This document shows positions 1 through 11,300 of a stretch of 64,000 nt of DNA, one piece after another. The DNA lies in contig OX377202.1 in the NCBI GenBank assembly GCA_947396885.1, positions 19,468,001 through 19,532,000 of the forward strand, read 5' to 3'. This DNA comes from Heligmosomoides polygyrus polygyrus (lineage: Eukaryota; Nematoda; Chromadorea; Rhabditida; Heligmosomidae). Positions within the stretch are counted from its first letter, which is position 1, and each line of letters opens with the position of its first letter. Under the pieces are notes generated by a model. That model saw only the letters and a list, made by a program, of their open reading frames with translations. It made no database searches and had not been told where the DNA came from. The translations under genes and the position numbers were made by a program.

Positions 1-428
1 GTAATAGAAGGTTGTTATAGAAAACATACATACCCTCAAATCGCTGTTTCAAGTAAGCAACATTTACGCTATTAATCAAAAAACGTCGCATCTTGCAGAG
101 TACATGGCGCGATCTCCACCTTTAATGCGTCAAAAATTGCTATTTTTCCACTTTTGAACAAAACCGTCATTTTTTCTGGAAAAGAGGAGGTTTTATAAAA
201 CTTCAAAGAGTATCCACTCATAGGGGCAGGAGAATTTAAAAAAAGAACTTCTAAGAGAGTTATTGTAAATTTTTCTTAGACAAGAGATTATTCTAACATT
301 CTCGAAAAGTCTAGTGTAATGTAGAAAACACCCGTTTTAATTGGATTTTAAAAGTATCAAACTTGCTTATGAGAGTGTCCAATTTGACTTGAAGATGGCA
401 CATACCGTACATTGCCATCTTATTCGCA
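1..428. repeat. Dispersed GTGTCCAATTTGAC-type repeat, partial
   Basis: AT-rich sequence with blocks such as GAGTGTCCAATTTGACTTGA (near 372) and a TCTAGTGTAATGTAGAAAAC block. The same blocks recur near 7.1-8.0, 27.3, 47.7-48.5, 53.2 and 56.0 kb. No coding sequence seen. Confidence 0.5.
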
Positions 429-764
429 AGGGCCTGTTCATACTTCGCGACGGTAGCGACAAGAGCGACGGCAGCGAACAGAAAGTATGAACAGGCGACA
501 GCAGCGATGGGAGCGACACGAGCGTCAATACGTACTCCACACTCCGTCCGTAACCCTAGTCGCTCCTGTCGCTCCCGTTCCCGGCGCGAAGTATGCATAG
601 GCGACAGCAGCGGCGAGAACGACGGGAGCAACAGGAGTGACGGGAGCATCAGCGATAGCGCTCGAGTATGAACAGATTTCGGCGGCGATCGCTCTCTTTT
701 AATCAATTTGCATGTTTTGCACGGGCGACGAGTAGCTCTCGTCGCTAAGTATGAACAGACCCTA
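429..764. mobile_element. Short foldback element rich in GAGCGAC repeats
   Basis: Imperfect terminal inverted repeats: GGCCTGTTCATACTTCGCGA at the left and its inverse (CGCTAAGTATGAACAGACCC) at the right. Related motifs recur internally near 486, 589 and 666. The interior is built from GAGCGAC/GCAGCGA repeats. A lone related end is seen at 52421. Non-autonomous (MITE-like). Confidence 0.6.
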
Positions 765-811
765 AGAATCGCACGTCGAACAGCATACGTCGGCTCTACT
801 GATTGGTCAAG

Positions 812-905
812 GTGCGTAGTAGCGCAGTGGAAGAGGCACCGGCATCCCAAATTCACGTTATTGGTTCAAGCCCCGCCTGGCCCAAGCAAGCCTTTCCTAC
901 TGGAT
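812..905 (+). repeat. SINE-A head fragment (tRNA-like)
   Basis: A box TAGCGCAGTGGAAGAGG and B box GGTTCAAGCCCC, then CCAAGCAAGCCTTTCC, matching the tRNA-derived start of the SINE family described at 15181. Body missing. Confidence 0.55.
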
Positions 906-1070
906 TAGGTCCTCTGTAGACTCCTTTTCCAGCTAGCAACTCTTCGTTGATTTTGGAGCCGATTTTTTTATCAATTCGAAGAATATCTGAACGCATTTCG
1001 GCGTGGAGGGCGCAATTTGTAGTTTCCCACAGTTTCTGAAATTATTTCAACTCAAGGCAACCGCTTTCAG

Positions 1071-4000
1071 GAGCTCCTGCACCAACTCGATCTCAGCCAC
1101 AACGTCTTGAGCAACCTTCAACCCGGATGCTTCGGCAAAAACAACATTCTTTCGCTGAACGTCGCTGCTAATGAGCTTGCAACGGTGCCAACTGACGCTC
1201 TCAAGTCCACGTCGGCCAGTCTGGCGGCGCTCAATCTGGACGCGAATCGCATCCGATCGTTGGATTCGTCGCAGTTCTTTGAGCTGCGGAATCTCACGCA
1301 TCTCACGATATCACGGAACCTTGTAGAAACCGTAGAAGAGGCAGCGTTCGAGCATATGCCGGCATTGAAACACCTCGACATCAGCAACAACCCCGTCAGC
1401 ACATGGAGTCCTTCTGCCTTTAAGGTCAGTGATGGGCCGGGAAAACGTAGCAGCAGAAAGCTGTAGCGGAAAGCATCAGCAGCATATCTTTCAGGACATG
1501 AGCAACACCATGGACGACCTTAACCTAGCCAATACAGGACTTTTCTCCATACCTCGAATGAGTCACCACGCAATCCGCCACTTCAACCTTAGCATGTGAG
1601 CCCCAGGGTTTTCATCCCACTTGGACAATCCCCTACCGTTAAGGATACCATGAAACGCCTATTTTACAGGAACAAGATCTACGACATCAGTCGCTCAGAC
1701 CTGGCGAGGACATCGCAGCTCTACTCGCTCGACATTTCGTACAACAACCTTCCTCGACTCGAACACGATGTCTTTGCCGACCTCGTCAATCTCAAATCAC
1801 TGAATATCAGCGGAAACCCCATCAAAGAGGTCCTTGGCGAGCATCTCGAGACTCTATACCAGGTAAATCAGGGTGCTAGCTATAAAGCAATATCTAGAGC
1901 TACTCCTTATCTAGGTTATAAAAATTAGCCGAATGTTTAGATATTTTTTTGAAAGGCAAATCTTTTTAGTTATCATCGGCTACCTTATAAACCTTATAAA
2001 ACTTATAACCGTACTTTTACAGCAGGAGCGTCTCCCTGAACATGTGGTGAGCACTATGGCTGTGTTTTTGAAAAATTTTATCGAAAAAATGAATGAACGA
2101 ATAAATTCGATGTTGAGAAATTGTGAACGAACAAAGGACCGAAGTTATTCGCTCGTCAATTCTTTCGAATTATCGAAAACCGAATAAGCCCTCTTTTCGT
2201 TTAGTCGAATATTCGAAGTCGAGTAATTTGTTAGAATCAGATTCTATGCTTGAAGATTAAAAGTTTATTCGATATTCAAACAAAATTATTCGAATTTCTG
2301 ATAAATTTGAAATATTCGTCTTCAGAATAATATTCGGATATAGCTCCCTTTCGATGTTCGAATTCGAACGAACATTCGAAAGTCTAGAAATTACTTGTTA
2401 GAGCACAACTGTAGTGAGCACCAAAAAAAGGTATATTATTGAAAAGAGAATCACCTAAAACAATGTGGTTGTCAGATTTTATTTACGTTTTAAAGCCCGC
2501 CCAGATATCGGTTTTCGCGTGGAACAGAGAGATAGACGCACGGGCTAACAGACGGGAAAATACCTAGAAGGAAAGATATATCGATCCATCGATCGATCAT
2601 TCTCAGAATTCGTTTGCATTTCGTTGTGAAGTTTGTCCAGTGGTCACTATTTTTGCGAGGACGGATGGACACACACGCAAACGTAGAATAATAGAGAGCT
2701 TGGAAACAAAAAATAACGATTCTAGTTCGATGATTGGCAGATTTTCTCTATGTGTACATAAGTTGCGAAAACTGTCCAGAGATCACTAACTTTGTGTGAG
2801 GCGCAGGGCGACGCGCACGGACTCACAGACCAGCAAATGTAGGATATCAGAGCCGTTAGGAAGAACATATGACATATCGATCCACTGGTTGATGCTTTTC
2901 GCTTTATCTTTGTTTACACATTGTTTACTCTATCCAGTGGCCATTAATTTTGCGCGGCCGAAGAATGAACACACCCACAGACTCACAGACGAGCAAAGTC
3001 GAACACTAGGGCGCTTAGAAAAGAATATATCTATCCACAGTCGACTGTTGACAAATTTTGTTCACACGTTATTAATACTGTCCAGCGGTGATTAATTTTG
3101 CGCGGACGGACGCATGCTCAGGCTCGAAGACCAGCAAACGTAGGATATTAGAGCGCTTAGAAGAAAATACATGTATCGCTCAATTAGTCAATGATTGACA
3201 GATTTTCTCAACACTTTGTGCAGACGAACGAGCGGACGCATGCATAGACTCACAGACGAGCAAACGCACATTAGAGCGCTCAGAAATAAATGTAATATAT
3301 AGGTCCATGTGACGATGAATGCCAAACTTTGTTAACACCGTGTAAAGACTGTGTAGTGGTCATTCAATTTGCATGAACGCGAGGACGCACGTACGCAGAC
3401 TCACAGACGGGCAAGTGAACAGGAATATTAGAACTCTTGAAAAAAGTACATCCATAGTCGATTATTGACAGATTTTGTTTACACATTGTGAATACTGTCC
3501 AGCGGTGATTGACCTTCCGCGGACAGAGGCATGCACAGACTCACAAATGAGAGGAACGTAGAATATTAGAGTGGTTAAACCGACGATTCAGCCCTGTTCG
3601 CAAAATTGACGATAACAATCGAAGCATAGTCGAAGTTAACTATATGAAGTCTTTTTATAGCCTTACCAGGATACTATCTCAACGGTAGGTCGGAACGGCG
3701 CAAATGTTGTATATGGGCAGAACCGCCTCCCCCTGGGTAGTAATAAGCTGCAGGTATCTCGACCCCAATACAACTCTGCGCAGAGTTAGGGGCGACGGAA
3801 GTCGCTGGTAGGCGCCCTGTTGATTCAAGTGCTCCACAGCTGACGGGCGCGCGCGGGATGAGGGCTCGTATCGCGGCTAAGTGCAGTGCACAGGTGGCGT
3901 AGTAGGGAAGATCTCGGGCTCGTAAACGCGGGGTCGGTGGTTTGGATCCCGCAGACTGCGTTCGTTTTGCACTTTTGCAAAATCCATGTTTATCATATAG

Positions 4001-7000
4001 GTAATCCACCTAGGGGTATTATAGTGTGTTATAGAGTATGTTTATATATAACATATGCTTCAAATTACAGATTAGCTAAAATGTTCACTTCTGTGTGTCA
4101 CTTATTTTAAGCCTATTTTGTGTGAAGCTATAGTTATGTAACGATAGATATTTGGTGGCACTAGTAAAAAGTTCCGACTCCACCGATAAGACTTCGGTCA
4201 AAAATTTTTTTCGCTGAAACTTCATTTAGGGGGGTTATTTGGGGTGCTGATCACGAATCTGACATCCGTTTTTCACGATTCTGTCTCTACCTGCCGTCAT
4301 CGGCAGAAACTTTAAGAATGTAATCCTGTGCCTTCCTGTATCTATATTATTCAGCCGAACCGTGAAAAACGGATGTCAGATTCGTGATCAGCACCCCAAA
4401 TAACCCCCTCGACGAAGTTTCAGCGAAATCGGTGACCCTGCCTGGACTACCCTTGTTAACGGTATGGGTGGTATGTTATATGTAAACATGCTCTATAACA
4501 CACTATAATACCCCTAGATGGATTACCTATATGATAAACATGGATTTTGCAAAAGTGCAAAACGCAGTTTGCGGGATCCAAACCACCGACCCCGCGTTTA
4601 CGAGCCCGACCTCTTCCCTACTACGCCACCTGTCCACTGCACGTAGCCGCGATACGAGCCCTCATCCCGCGTGCGCCCGTCAGCTGTGGAGCACGTGAAT
4701 CAACAGGGCGCCAACCCGCGACTTCCGTCGCCCCTAACTCTGCGCAGAGTTGTATTGGGGTCGAGATACCTGCAGTTTGTTACTTCCCAGGAAGAGGCGG
4801 TTCTGCCCATATGCAACACTTTCGCCGTTCCGACCTACCGTTGAGATAGTATCCTGGTTAGACTTAAGATCAGACTACTTAAAAATTTCTTTTTTTTTTT
4901 GCTGTCCATTTGTTTCAAAAATTTCTTCTTTTTCACTTTGTCTCCATTTCTTTTACCTTTTCAAACAGCAACGAAACATTGGCTAAACTATGTATAACAA
5001 CTCTTTTCTAGCTCGAAACGCTCTCCATGCATGACATGACATCGCTGATGACGTTGCCCGACCCGACAGAATTCTCTCATCTGGCCAATCTCAAGCATTT
5101 GGAGGTGAGTTCTATAATAGAACCTTCTCCGCATTATAAAATCTCTCAATGAACGCGCAAATTTTCAGATGTACCACTTAGCGTCGACCGCCCACCCTTA
5201 CAACGTTACTCATATTGTTCAACATCTGCCGCCGCTGCGTTCACTTCACATTGAACTCCGCGAATCACTTGTTGACGAACAACTGCGAGACATCGACATG
5301 ACACATGTGAGGCGGCTCACGATCACCGGACCGAACATCACGAATGTGAGTCGATCCGGTTACTTTCGTACGAACAAATGCGCCAAAAATAGGGGAGGAA
5401 ATTCAGGTAAATGGAGCTAACCGTGGACCTGTATTGTTCCAATAAATAGCATATTCAAACCAGTTCTACCTGCTCTCACTCAATGCCTTATGTAACATCA
5501 GGTTATACAGGTGTGCTTACTCAAATGGTCCCTCCAAGTAAGCCTTTGGCCTCAATTGGCCCCACCAGGGAAAGATGGAAGATCAAGAACGGCGTCAATC
5601 AATCCCTTTTGGGGTGCGCCACGTATACTAATTCTACGGAATGCCGTGGAGGCAATTTGAATGCGTATTTGGCCATACAATGAATTGCGATGGCCAGCCG
5701 ATGAACAAGTCAGCGCTTTATTCCTCCCAGACAAGTTTGTAACCAATTCACCGACCATGGAGTGATGGGAGGCTTAATTGATCTAAGCGAAAAAATCGAA
5801 CTTGGCGCAGTCGGAGGAGGTGCTGGCTGTCGCGTGCACCCGACATTAGGTTCCTCGTTCGGAATCACACCCAGGCCAACCGAACCTTCCATCCCCCAGG
5901 GTTGGTGAATTGGTACTAGAATTGTACGAGCGCGCCCGCATCGACCGTCTCCGCTCTGGATCCCGCCGCGAAAGGGCAGAGCGCAGAGCGCAGACAGACA
6001 GACGCTGGAGCGGCGCCGCCGGGTGGAATGATTCAAGTCATTTCCGCCAGCGACGCCGCCGGTGCCGCTGGGCGACGCCGCCGGTGCCGCTGGCGGCGCC
6101 GCTGGAGGCGAGCTCTGCGTCTCTGCCCTATGGTTAAGCATAGGGCAGCGGCGCCGCCGAGCGGCGCCGCAGAAGTCTGTGGCGGCCTATACCGGACAAA
6201 AGAGGTGGGAACAGATCAACCATTCATCGACCGTACACGCCCCTCTGGTAGTGAGTGACACAACCGTTGGAAGCAGTCAGGGCTCAGGCGCACAAGCACC
6301 CTATGCGCTGTGAACGGATTGCCATCAAAATCGAAGTGTACGGTTGTTCTGCATGGGGCGGCTCGCTCCTGCCTCCCAATACCACATTGATGACTAGTAT
6401 CCCTTATAGTTCGTAGACAAGTCTGGCAGTGATTCCCGCCCCCGGACGCATCCAAGTATTGAAACGATTCGTGGTGTCCGCGGTACCGGCACTTCCTCGT
6501 ACTGCGCTGGGCTCCGTTTATACTCCGACGCTGATGACGCGATCAGGCAATTTCGCCACTATGGCCTATGTTATACTTCGGCGAAGTTGTTGTCTCCGGC
6601 GTACAGAATAGGCCTATGCATGCCACCGCATCGCTCGGCGTCGGAAGTAAAAACGGAGATCTATACACGCTCATGGAGATGGCTAGTTTATTATACGACA
6701 GTTTTACACACAGAACAGGCCCACGATTTCAGATCAGCTCGACAGCGCTTCACATGCTCAGAGGCTACCGTGTGCACCTCTCCCTGCAAAACACCTCCAT
6801 AGAAGAGTTTCCCACATCACTGCTAACCACTCTCGGGAACGTGTACTTCCTCTCGCTCTCTCTACAAAACAACCTGATTCGAACTATCAGTCCTTTCAAG
6901 AGCACCGTCCAGCCGTGGGTCAACCACCACGGCACAATTCTCGAGTCAATCGACCTATCGGTAAGCAGCTTAACCTATGGCCACTCTCTGGAATTTATTA

Positions 7001-8313
7001 AACCTGTTTAAATTATTTATTTACTTATTATACTTGTTTGTGCGCTTTACAAAGAAAACGAACATAATAAAGGAAGAGCTAATATATTAAACCATTTTCG
7101 TGTCAAACGTCGCGCATTTCAACTACTATTTATTCAAATTTCGCGTTAAAATAGCCACTTTTCACGTCAAGTTTGACAATCTCCTAAACAAGCCTAACGC
7201 TTTTTAAATTAAACTGAACAACATCTTCCAAATCAAAACGAGCTGCTTCAACACTAAACTGGAGACTCTACAAAAAAGGCAAAACAATTTATTATTCAAG
7301 GAAAGTTTAGTGCAAGTTTCTTTAAAATTTAATTCACCTGCCGAATTAGTGAACACATTTTTTGAAATTTGTTTAATTGTCCTTCTTTAGGAAAAATAAT
7401 GGTTTGAAGCTTGTTTTGAGGAGCCAGAAGATGTTCATTTCTTAGGGTTAAAGAAGAGATTGCGCTATGCATTCGTCCAAGACGTCGCGATTTTTATTCG
7501 ATTAATAGCAAAATTTCTGTTTGTGTGGATTTCCACACCTGTAAACAATAAAAAGGATTCGTAAAGAACACACATATCCTCACTTTGATCCTTGACGCAG
7601 GCAGCACCTTCACTACTAACTGAATCAAAATTGTAGCGAGCAAATCGGGTTTATGGCGTAATCTACTCCTTTAATGCATCAAATGCTTGCTTCCTTATTG
7701 CGCTTTAAAACAGGTTTTAAGTATTAATTTTTTCTCAAAAATAAAAATTTTATAAAACTATTACACTCATTCGAGCACCTGAAAAAAAATTGCAAATAAA
7801 TTTATATTTAATTTTCCTTGGACAAAAATTATTCTAACCTTGGAGAGTCTGTAGTTTAATCTGTGAAAGGCTTGTTTTGAATCAGAAGACGTTCACTTTG
7901 ATTTCAGAAGCATCAGGTTTGTTTAGAAGTGTCGAATATGACTCGAAAAGTGTTCAGTTTAACGCGAAAAGTGTCCAATCTGACTTGAAAATAATACATT
8001 AATTTCAATTTTAATTATTTAGTTATGTGAATTTTATTCGTTTACTTCTCAGGGAAACCCGCTTCGGTGTGACTGCTCGCTGTCCTGGGTGTCCGACTGG
8101 ACCCACTCATCACCCTCCAATGCTGAAGATCTCGAGAAGGCCTACTGCAACGCGGAGCCTTCGACCATAGAAAATTCTTTGACCTACGTGTACAGTACAG
8201 CGTATATGAATTCCTCGCAGTGCACTCTGCTAAACGGGCAATCGTCTAACTCAGTTCTGCGAATCATCACATCATTTCTGCTGTTATGGGTATTTTCGCT
8301 GTTCCTTCACTAA
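1071..8313 (+). CDS. Extracellular leucine-rich-repeat protein, 3' part (7 exons)
   Basis: Exons inferred at 1071-1424, 1495-1595, 1670-1862, 5012-5104, 5169-5345, 6733-6960 and 8053-8313. All junctions are GT/AG and keep one frame, giving about 468 residues. The first exon opens in the middle of a repeat (LLHQLDLSHNVLSNLQPGCF), so the 5' end lies off the left edge. Typical LRR cores are visible: LAALNLDANRIRSLDSSQF, LKHLDISNNPVSTW and LYSLDISYNNLPRLEHDVF. The last exon begins GNPLRCDCSLSWVSDW, a C-terminal cysteine cap, with further Cys at CNAE and QCTL. The protein ends with RIITSFLLLWVFSLFLH and no cytoplasmic tail, which suggests a GPI-anchor signal or a terminal membrane segment. By family knowledge such proteins act at the cell surface or matrix (chaoptin-like or other extracellular-LRR types). 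The exact orthologue is not recognised. Introns carry a minisatellite, SINEs and foldback repeats. Confidence 0.85.
2490..3585. repeat. Diverged ~140-bp minisatellite in LRR intron 3
   Basis: About seven copies with repeat phase marked by GTCCAGCGGT-like blocks at roughly 2635, 2773, 2933, 3081, 3216, 3351 and 3497 (spacing 135-160 bp). Each copy has a GACGCACGCACAGACTCACA-like block, an 'ATATTAGAGCGCTTAGAA' block and a GTTGACAGATTTTG block. No gene is visible here. Confidence 0.8.
3666..4857. mobile_element. 1.19-kb foldback element with TTA duplications
   Basis: Ends begin CCAGGATACTATCTCAACGG and are inverted for about 400 bp on each side. TTA flanks both ends (3663-3665 and 4858-4860), a 3-bp target duplication compatible with PIF/Harbinger-type MITEs. 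Each arm contains a tRNA-like segment with A- and B-box resemblance (about 3894-3960 on +, 4575-4640 on -), so the two point toward each other. A second, nested inverted pair (GGGGTGCTGATCACGAATCT) lies at 4215-4280 and 4357-4425. No transposase is encoded. Confidence 0.78.
5585..5932. repeat. Two abutting SINE-A fragments in opposite orientation
   Basis: 5585-5800 is a - strand body (GCCAGCCGATGAACAAGTCA and ATTTGAATGCGTATTTGGCC blocks). It is followed at 5805-5932 by a + strand head (GCGCAGTCGGAGGAGG, then GTTCCTCGTTCGGAAT). The sequence lies in LRR intron 5. Confidence 0.7.
5935..6200. repeat. GCCGCN-rich low-complexity stretch
   Basis: Very GC-rich repeats of GCCGCCGGTGCCGCTGG type at 6050-6110 and mirrored GGCGCCGCCGAGCGGCGCC near 6150-6165. 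CCCTATGGTTAAGCATAGGG near 6126 forms a small hairpin. No supported coding function, although several frames stay open. Confidence 0.6.
7090..8005. repeat. Foldback copy of the GTGTCCAATTTGAC family in LRR intron 6
   Basis: Left arm (7095-7400) and right arm (7700-8000) are diverged inverted copies built from short blocks (ACTTTTCACGTCAAGTTTGA on the left, AGTGTTCAGTTTAACGCGAA on the right). The centre near 7480-7610 contains a GTAAAGAACACACATATCCT block also found at the other copies. No coding sequence. Confidence 0.55.
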
Positions 8314-8323
8314 TTTGACCAAA

Positions 8324-8329
8324 AATAAA
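8324..8329 (+). promoter_or_regulatory. Poly(A) signal of the LRR gene
   Basis: AATAAA lies 11 bases after the TAA stop at 8311-8313, followed by a T-rich stretch. Cleavage would fall around 8340-8350, just before the 3' edge (8357) of an exon of the opposite-strand UTP20 gene. Confidence 0.55.
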
Positions 8330-8356
8330 TATTTATTTCTCCAGAAAAACGCGTAC

Positions 8357-11300
8357 CTGTTGATCTTGCCAAAGTCCATATTGAACAGTACTTTTCTGTC
8401 TGTACACAGCTCATCCATCTTGTTGCAGTCCAACTCCTCAGCGCCTTGAAGAAATACGATTTTTCCCATATAATATATGTAGAAGAGTAGAAATAGAACA
8501 GAGCAAAATATATGCCGTTGATATGGCCTACATGAGGAGACAGAGGCACCGCCGCCAATCACACCACATCCAACAGCCATAGGATCCATAGGCACAAAAA
8601 TGTCGTTGCTCTGATTGATTAGTGCGCTCACCTACATCCCTATGTAGGCCGCATTAACGACTTGTACCGTAGAGCTGTAGCTTTCAACTTCTAAACGCAT
8701 ACCAATGACATCAAAAATCGGTGCGAAGAGGATTTTCAGGAAATCCAGCAACTCTTCCGGGCGGCAGCCACCGAGGTAGCGGAATATCGCGGCTCGTCTT
8801 GACTCGGCCACGTTGCGTTTCGTATGCGCCCATAGCCTCCCATAGAGAAACCTAAGACACACCATGTCTCTGTCAAGCTCGACACTTCAAATCAAAATGG
8901 ACGTCTTTCAAAAAAATCGGATACCTTGTGAAAGACTTCTTTTCAACCTATTTTTCTAAATTACTTTCAAGGTTACTTAGAAAGGTTCTGAAATTATTCT
9001 GTTGTTTTCATTCATTTACTGAAATTAATTTTAAATTTGGCCTTTAACATCTTCGATCTAATAAATTTTTCTTCAGATTCTCTTTGTAAATTTACTTATC
9101 CTTTATACAGGATGTCCCAGAAAACTTACACTCTGTGCTCAAAAAACTTTCTTCTTCTTCTCTTTCTACTGGTTATAGGGCCGTTTTCCGGTCAGTTATG
9201 AAAAGTAGGAAAGTAGGAAGCAAAAAAATTCGCGTGTCATACCTAGCGACTACGCCACACATTCGCCTTTATGACGTGACATTTGTCTGAGCGATACTGA
9301 CAAATGTGACAGTGGCAAAGGTCGTCAATCTGGCCTACATGGGGAGACATTAATTAGTCAGTCAAGCACGGTACCGAATGTCAGCTATTCGTCAGGCTTC
9401 ATATAGGGCTTAAACCTGCCTAACTCAAAGCTACATACGCAGCTCTCTTGAGGCTCACTATAAATGACCGCGCAACACTTGCTCCAGTAAGCGTTCACCT
9501 GTCCATGCCCTCTCTAAGACCTATGTTATACTTCGTCGACTCTATTGTCGGCGATGTCGGCGACAGTGTTGAGCGGGTGCTACGCAGTCCGTAGCAGCCC
9601 CCGCAACACTGTCGCCGACGTCGCCGACAACAGCGTCGCCGAAGTATAACATAGGCCTAAGGTATGCCCGTTCTATGTGGCGCAAGTGCTCTGAAGCGAC
9701 CAAATCTCCCATGTAGGCCACACTGACGATTTATACTAAAATTTAATTTACTACTAAATTTATTTCAATTTGCTCTAGTTTTTTTCTTGTTTTTTTTGGT
9801 GTTTCGTAAAAATCAACGGAGCGGCAGAAACAGTCGCATAAAGCTGACAACCTCTCACAAAGAAGTTTCACAGCAACAGCTTTTACTTTATCAAATAAGC
9901 TAGCACGGCCAATTGCCCGACGGGGGCATGGCGCAGTTTCTTGTGTCCCACGCAAAGTTTAGTTCACGCCATAAACTCGTCAAGGTCGTCCCTACGTTCA
10001 CCTGATTGATAGTAGAACGTCTGCATATGTGTAATTAGGTCAACGGTTTTGCGGAACTGACGCAAAAACCGGACACAACTTCACAATAAATTGTATTATT
10101 AACAGCTTTTCATTAACAGCTTTTGCTATATCAATCAGGTAAACAAAGTGACGTACTGGACGAGTGCATGGCTTAGACTCTTCCCATGGCACAATGGATG
10201 ATGTTATGCTTTCTGCACTTCAAACTTAGCAAAAGAAGATTCGTTTGCTAAAGAACAGTAGCCCATCAGCATTGTCCTAGAAATATCAATCATTGCACCA
10301 ATCATTGGACCCCTGTTTAGTGATTCACGAATTTTCGAAGAAACACTGTTATTTCCATCAAATTAAATAATTTTAAACAAAAAAACGAAAAATGTCCACT
10401 TTATTCTGACAGTCGCTTAGTTTTACTTAGATGGAGCTTGGTGTACTTGTCGGGTTGTTGCCCCGTACGCAACAATGGGCGTTTCCGCTATGCTCTGTGC
10501 TCTTCTCCGTTTGTACACAACCTCAGCAAAGGAAGCGACTGTAAGATGTAGCGTCAGATGGATCACATCGCGCAGTTCCTTCGCCGCGCATAGGGCAAGA
10601 CCTCGCTAAGTACCTCGTTCAATTAGGCTTTAAAGTGCAGCGTTTGATATGCAAACTGCCTAGTATTCGACATCATCATCGACAAAAGCACCTACCTCAA
10701 CAGAACATGCATGACAGCCCGCCGGTGATCCTGATGAATCACCGAATTCTCTTCTTCCTCGTTAATCGTGAACAGAACCAGCTGCTCTCGAAACGTTTTC
10801 TCGTCAAGCAGTCGATCAAAATTCTCCCTAGAAGTACAAATTGAGCGACTATACTGCGGACTATGAAAGGAAAAAGGGATAAGCGGCTCAAGCTAACCGA
10901 TAGGGCAGCAACGCTTTGTCACGATACGAGAATATGCACGCCATGACTGACTTCTGCACCGGATCATTTCCCACCATCAGTAGCTAAAAACGTTTCGATT
11001 ACTGAGAGTCCCAATCCGACACCAGAGCATCTAAATAAGTATAAACACTTACATGTTCGTACATACTCCGCACTTTCGACTCCATAAAAACAGATTTCGC
11101 ATCAGTGAACTTAGAGTAAATGTCCAGAAACGCGCACAGAGTCTAAAAATAATTTTTAAAATATAAGCTGAGGAATAAAATTATTTCAGCAACATACTAG
11201 GATTCGTAACAAGAATTGTAATTAATTAATGGGAATTTTTTGATAAATTTTTACTTCGCTAGGGCGCGTGGAAGTACAGCCGGAAAAGGCTCGGCTGTCG

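Noticed and set aside
311..856. 181-codon frame on -
   Set aside because: Spans the GAGCGAC-rich foldback element and flanking repeat; low-complexity composition and no domain.
3674..4009. 111-codon frame on - and a near-identical 100-codon frame on + at 4547-4849
   Set aside because: Same sequence in the two inverted arms of the foldback element.
6961..8052. Continuation of UTP20 on - within LRR intron 6
   Set aside because: No open frame with UTP20 resemblance; the interval is filled by a foldback repeat.
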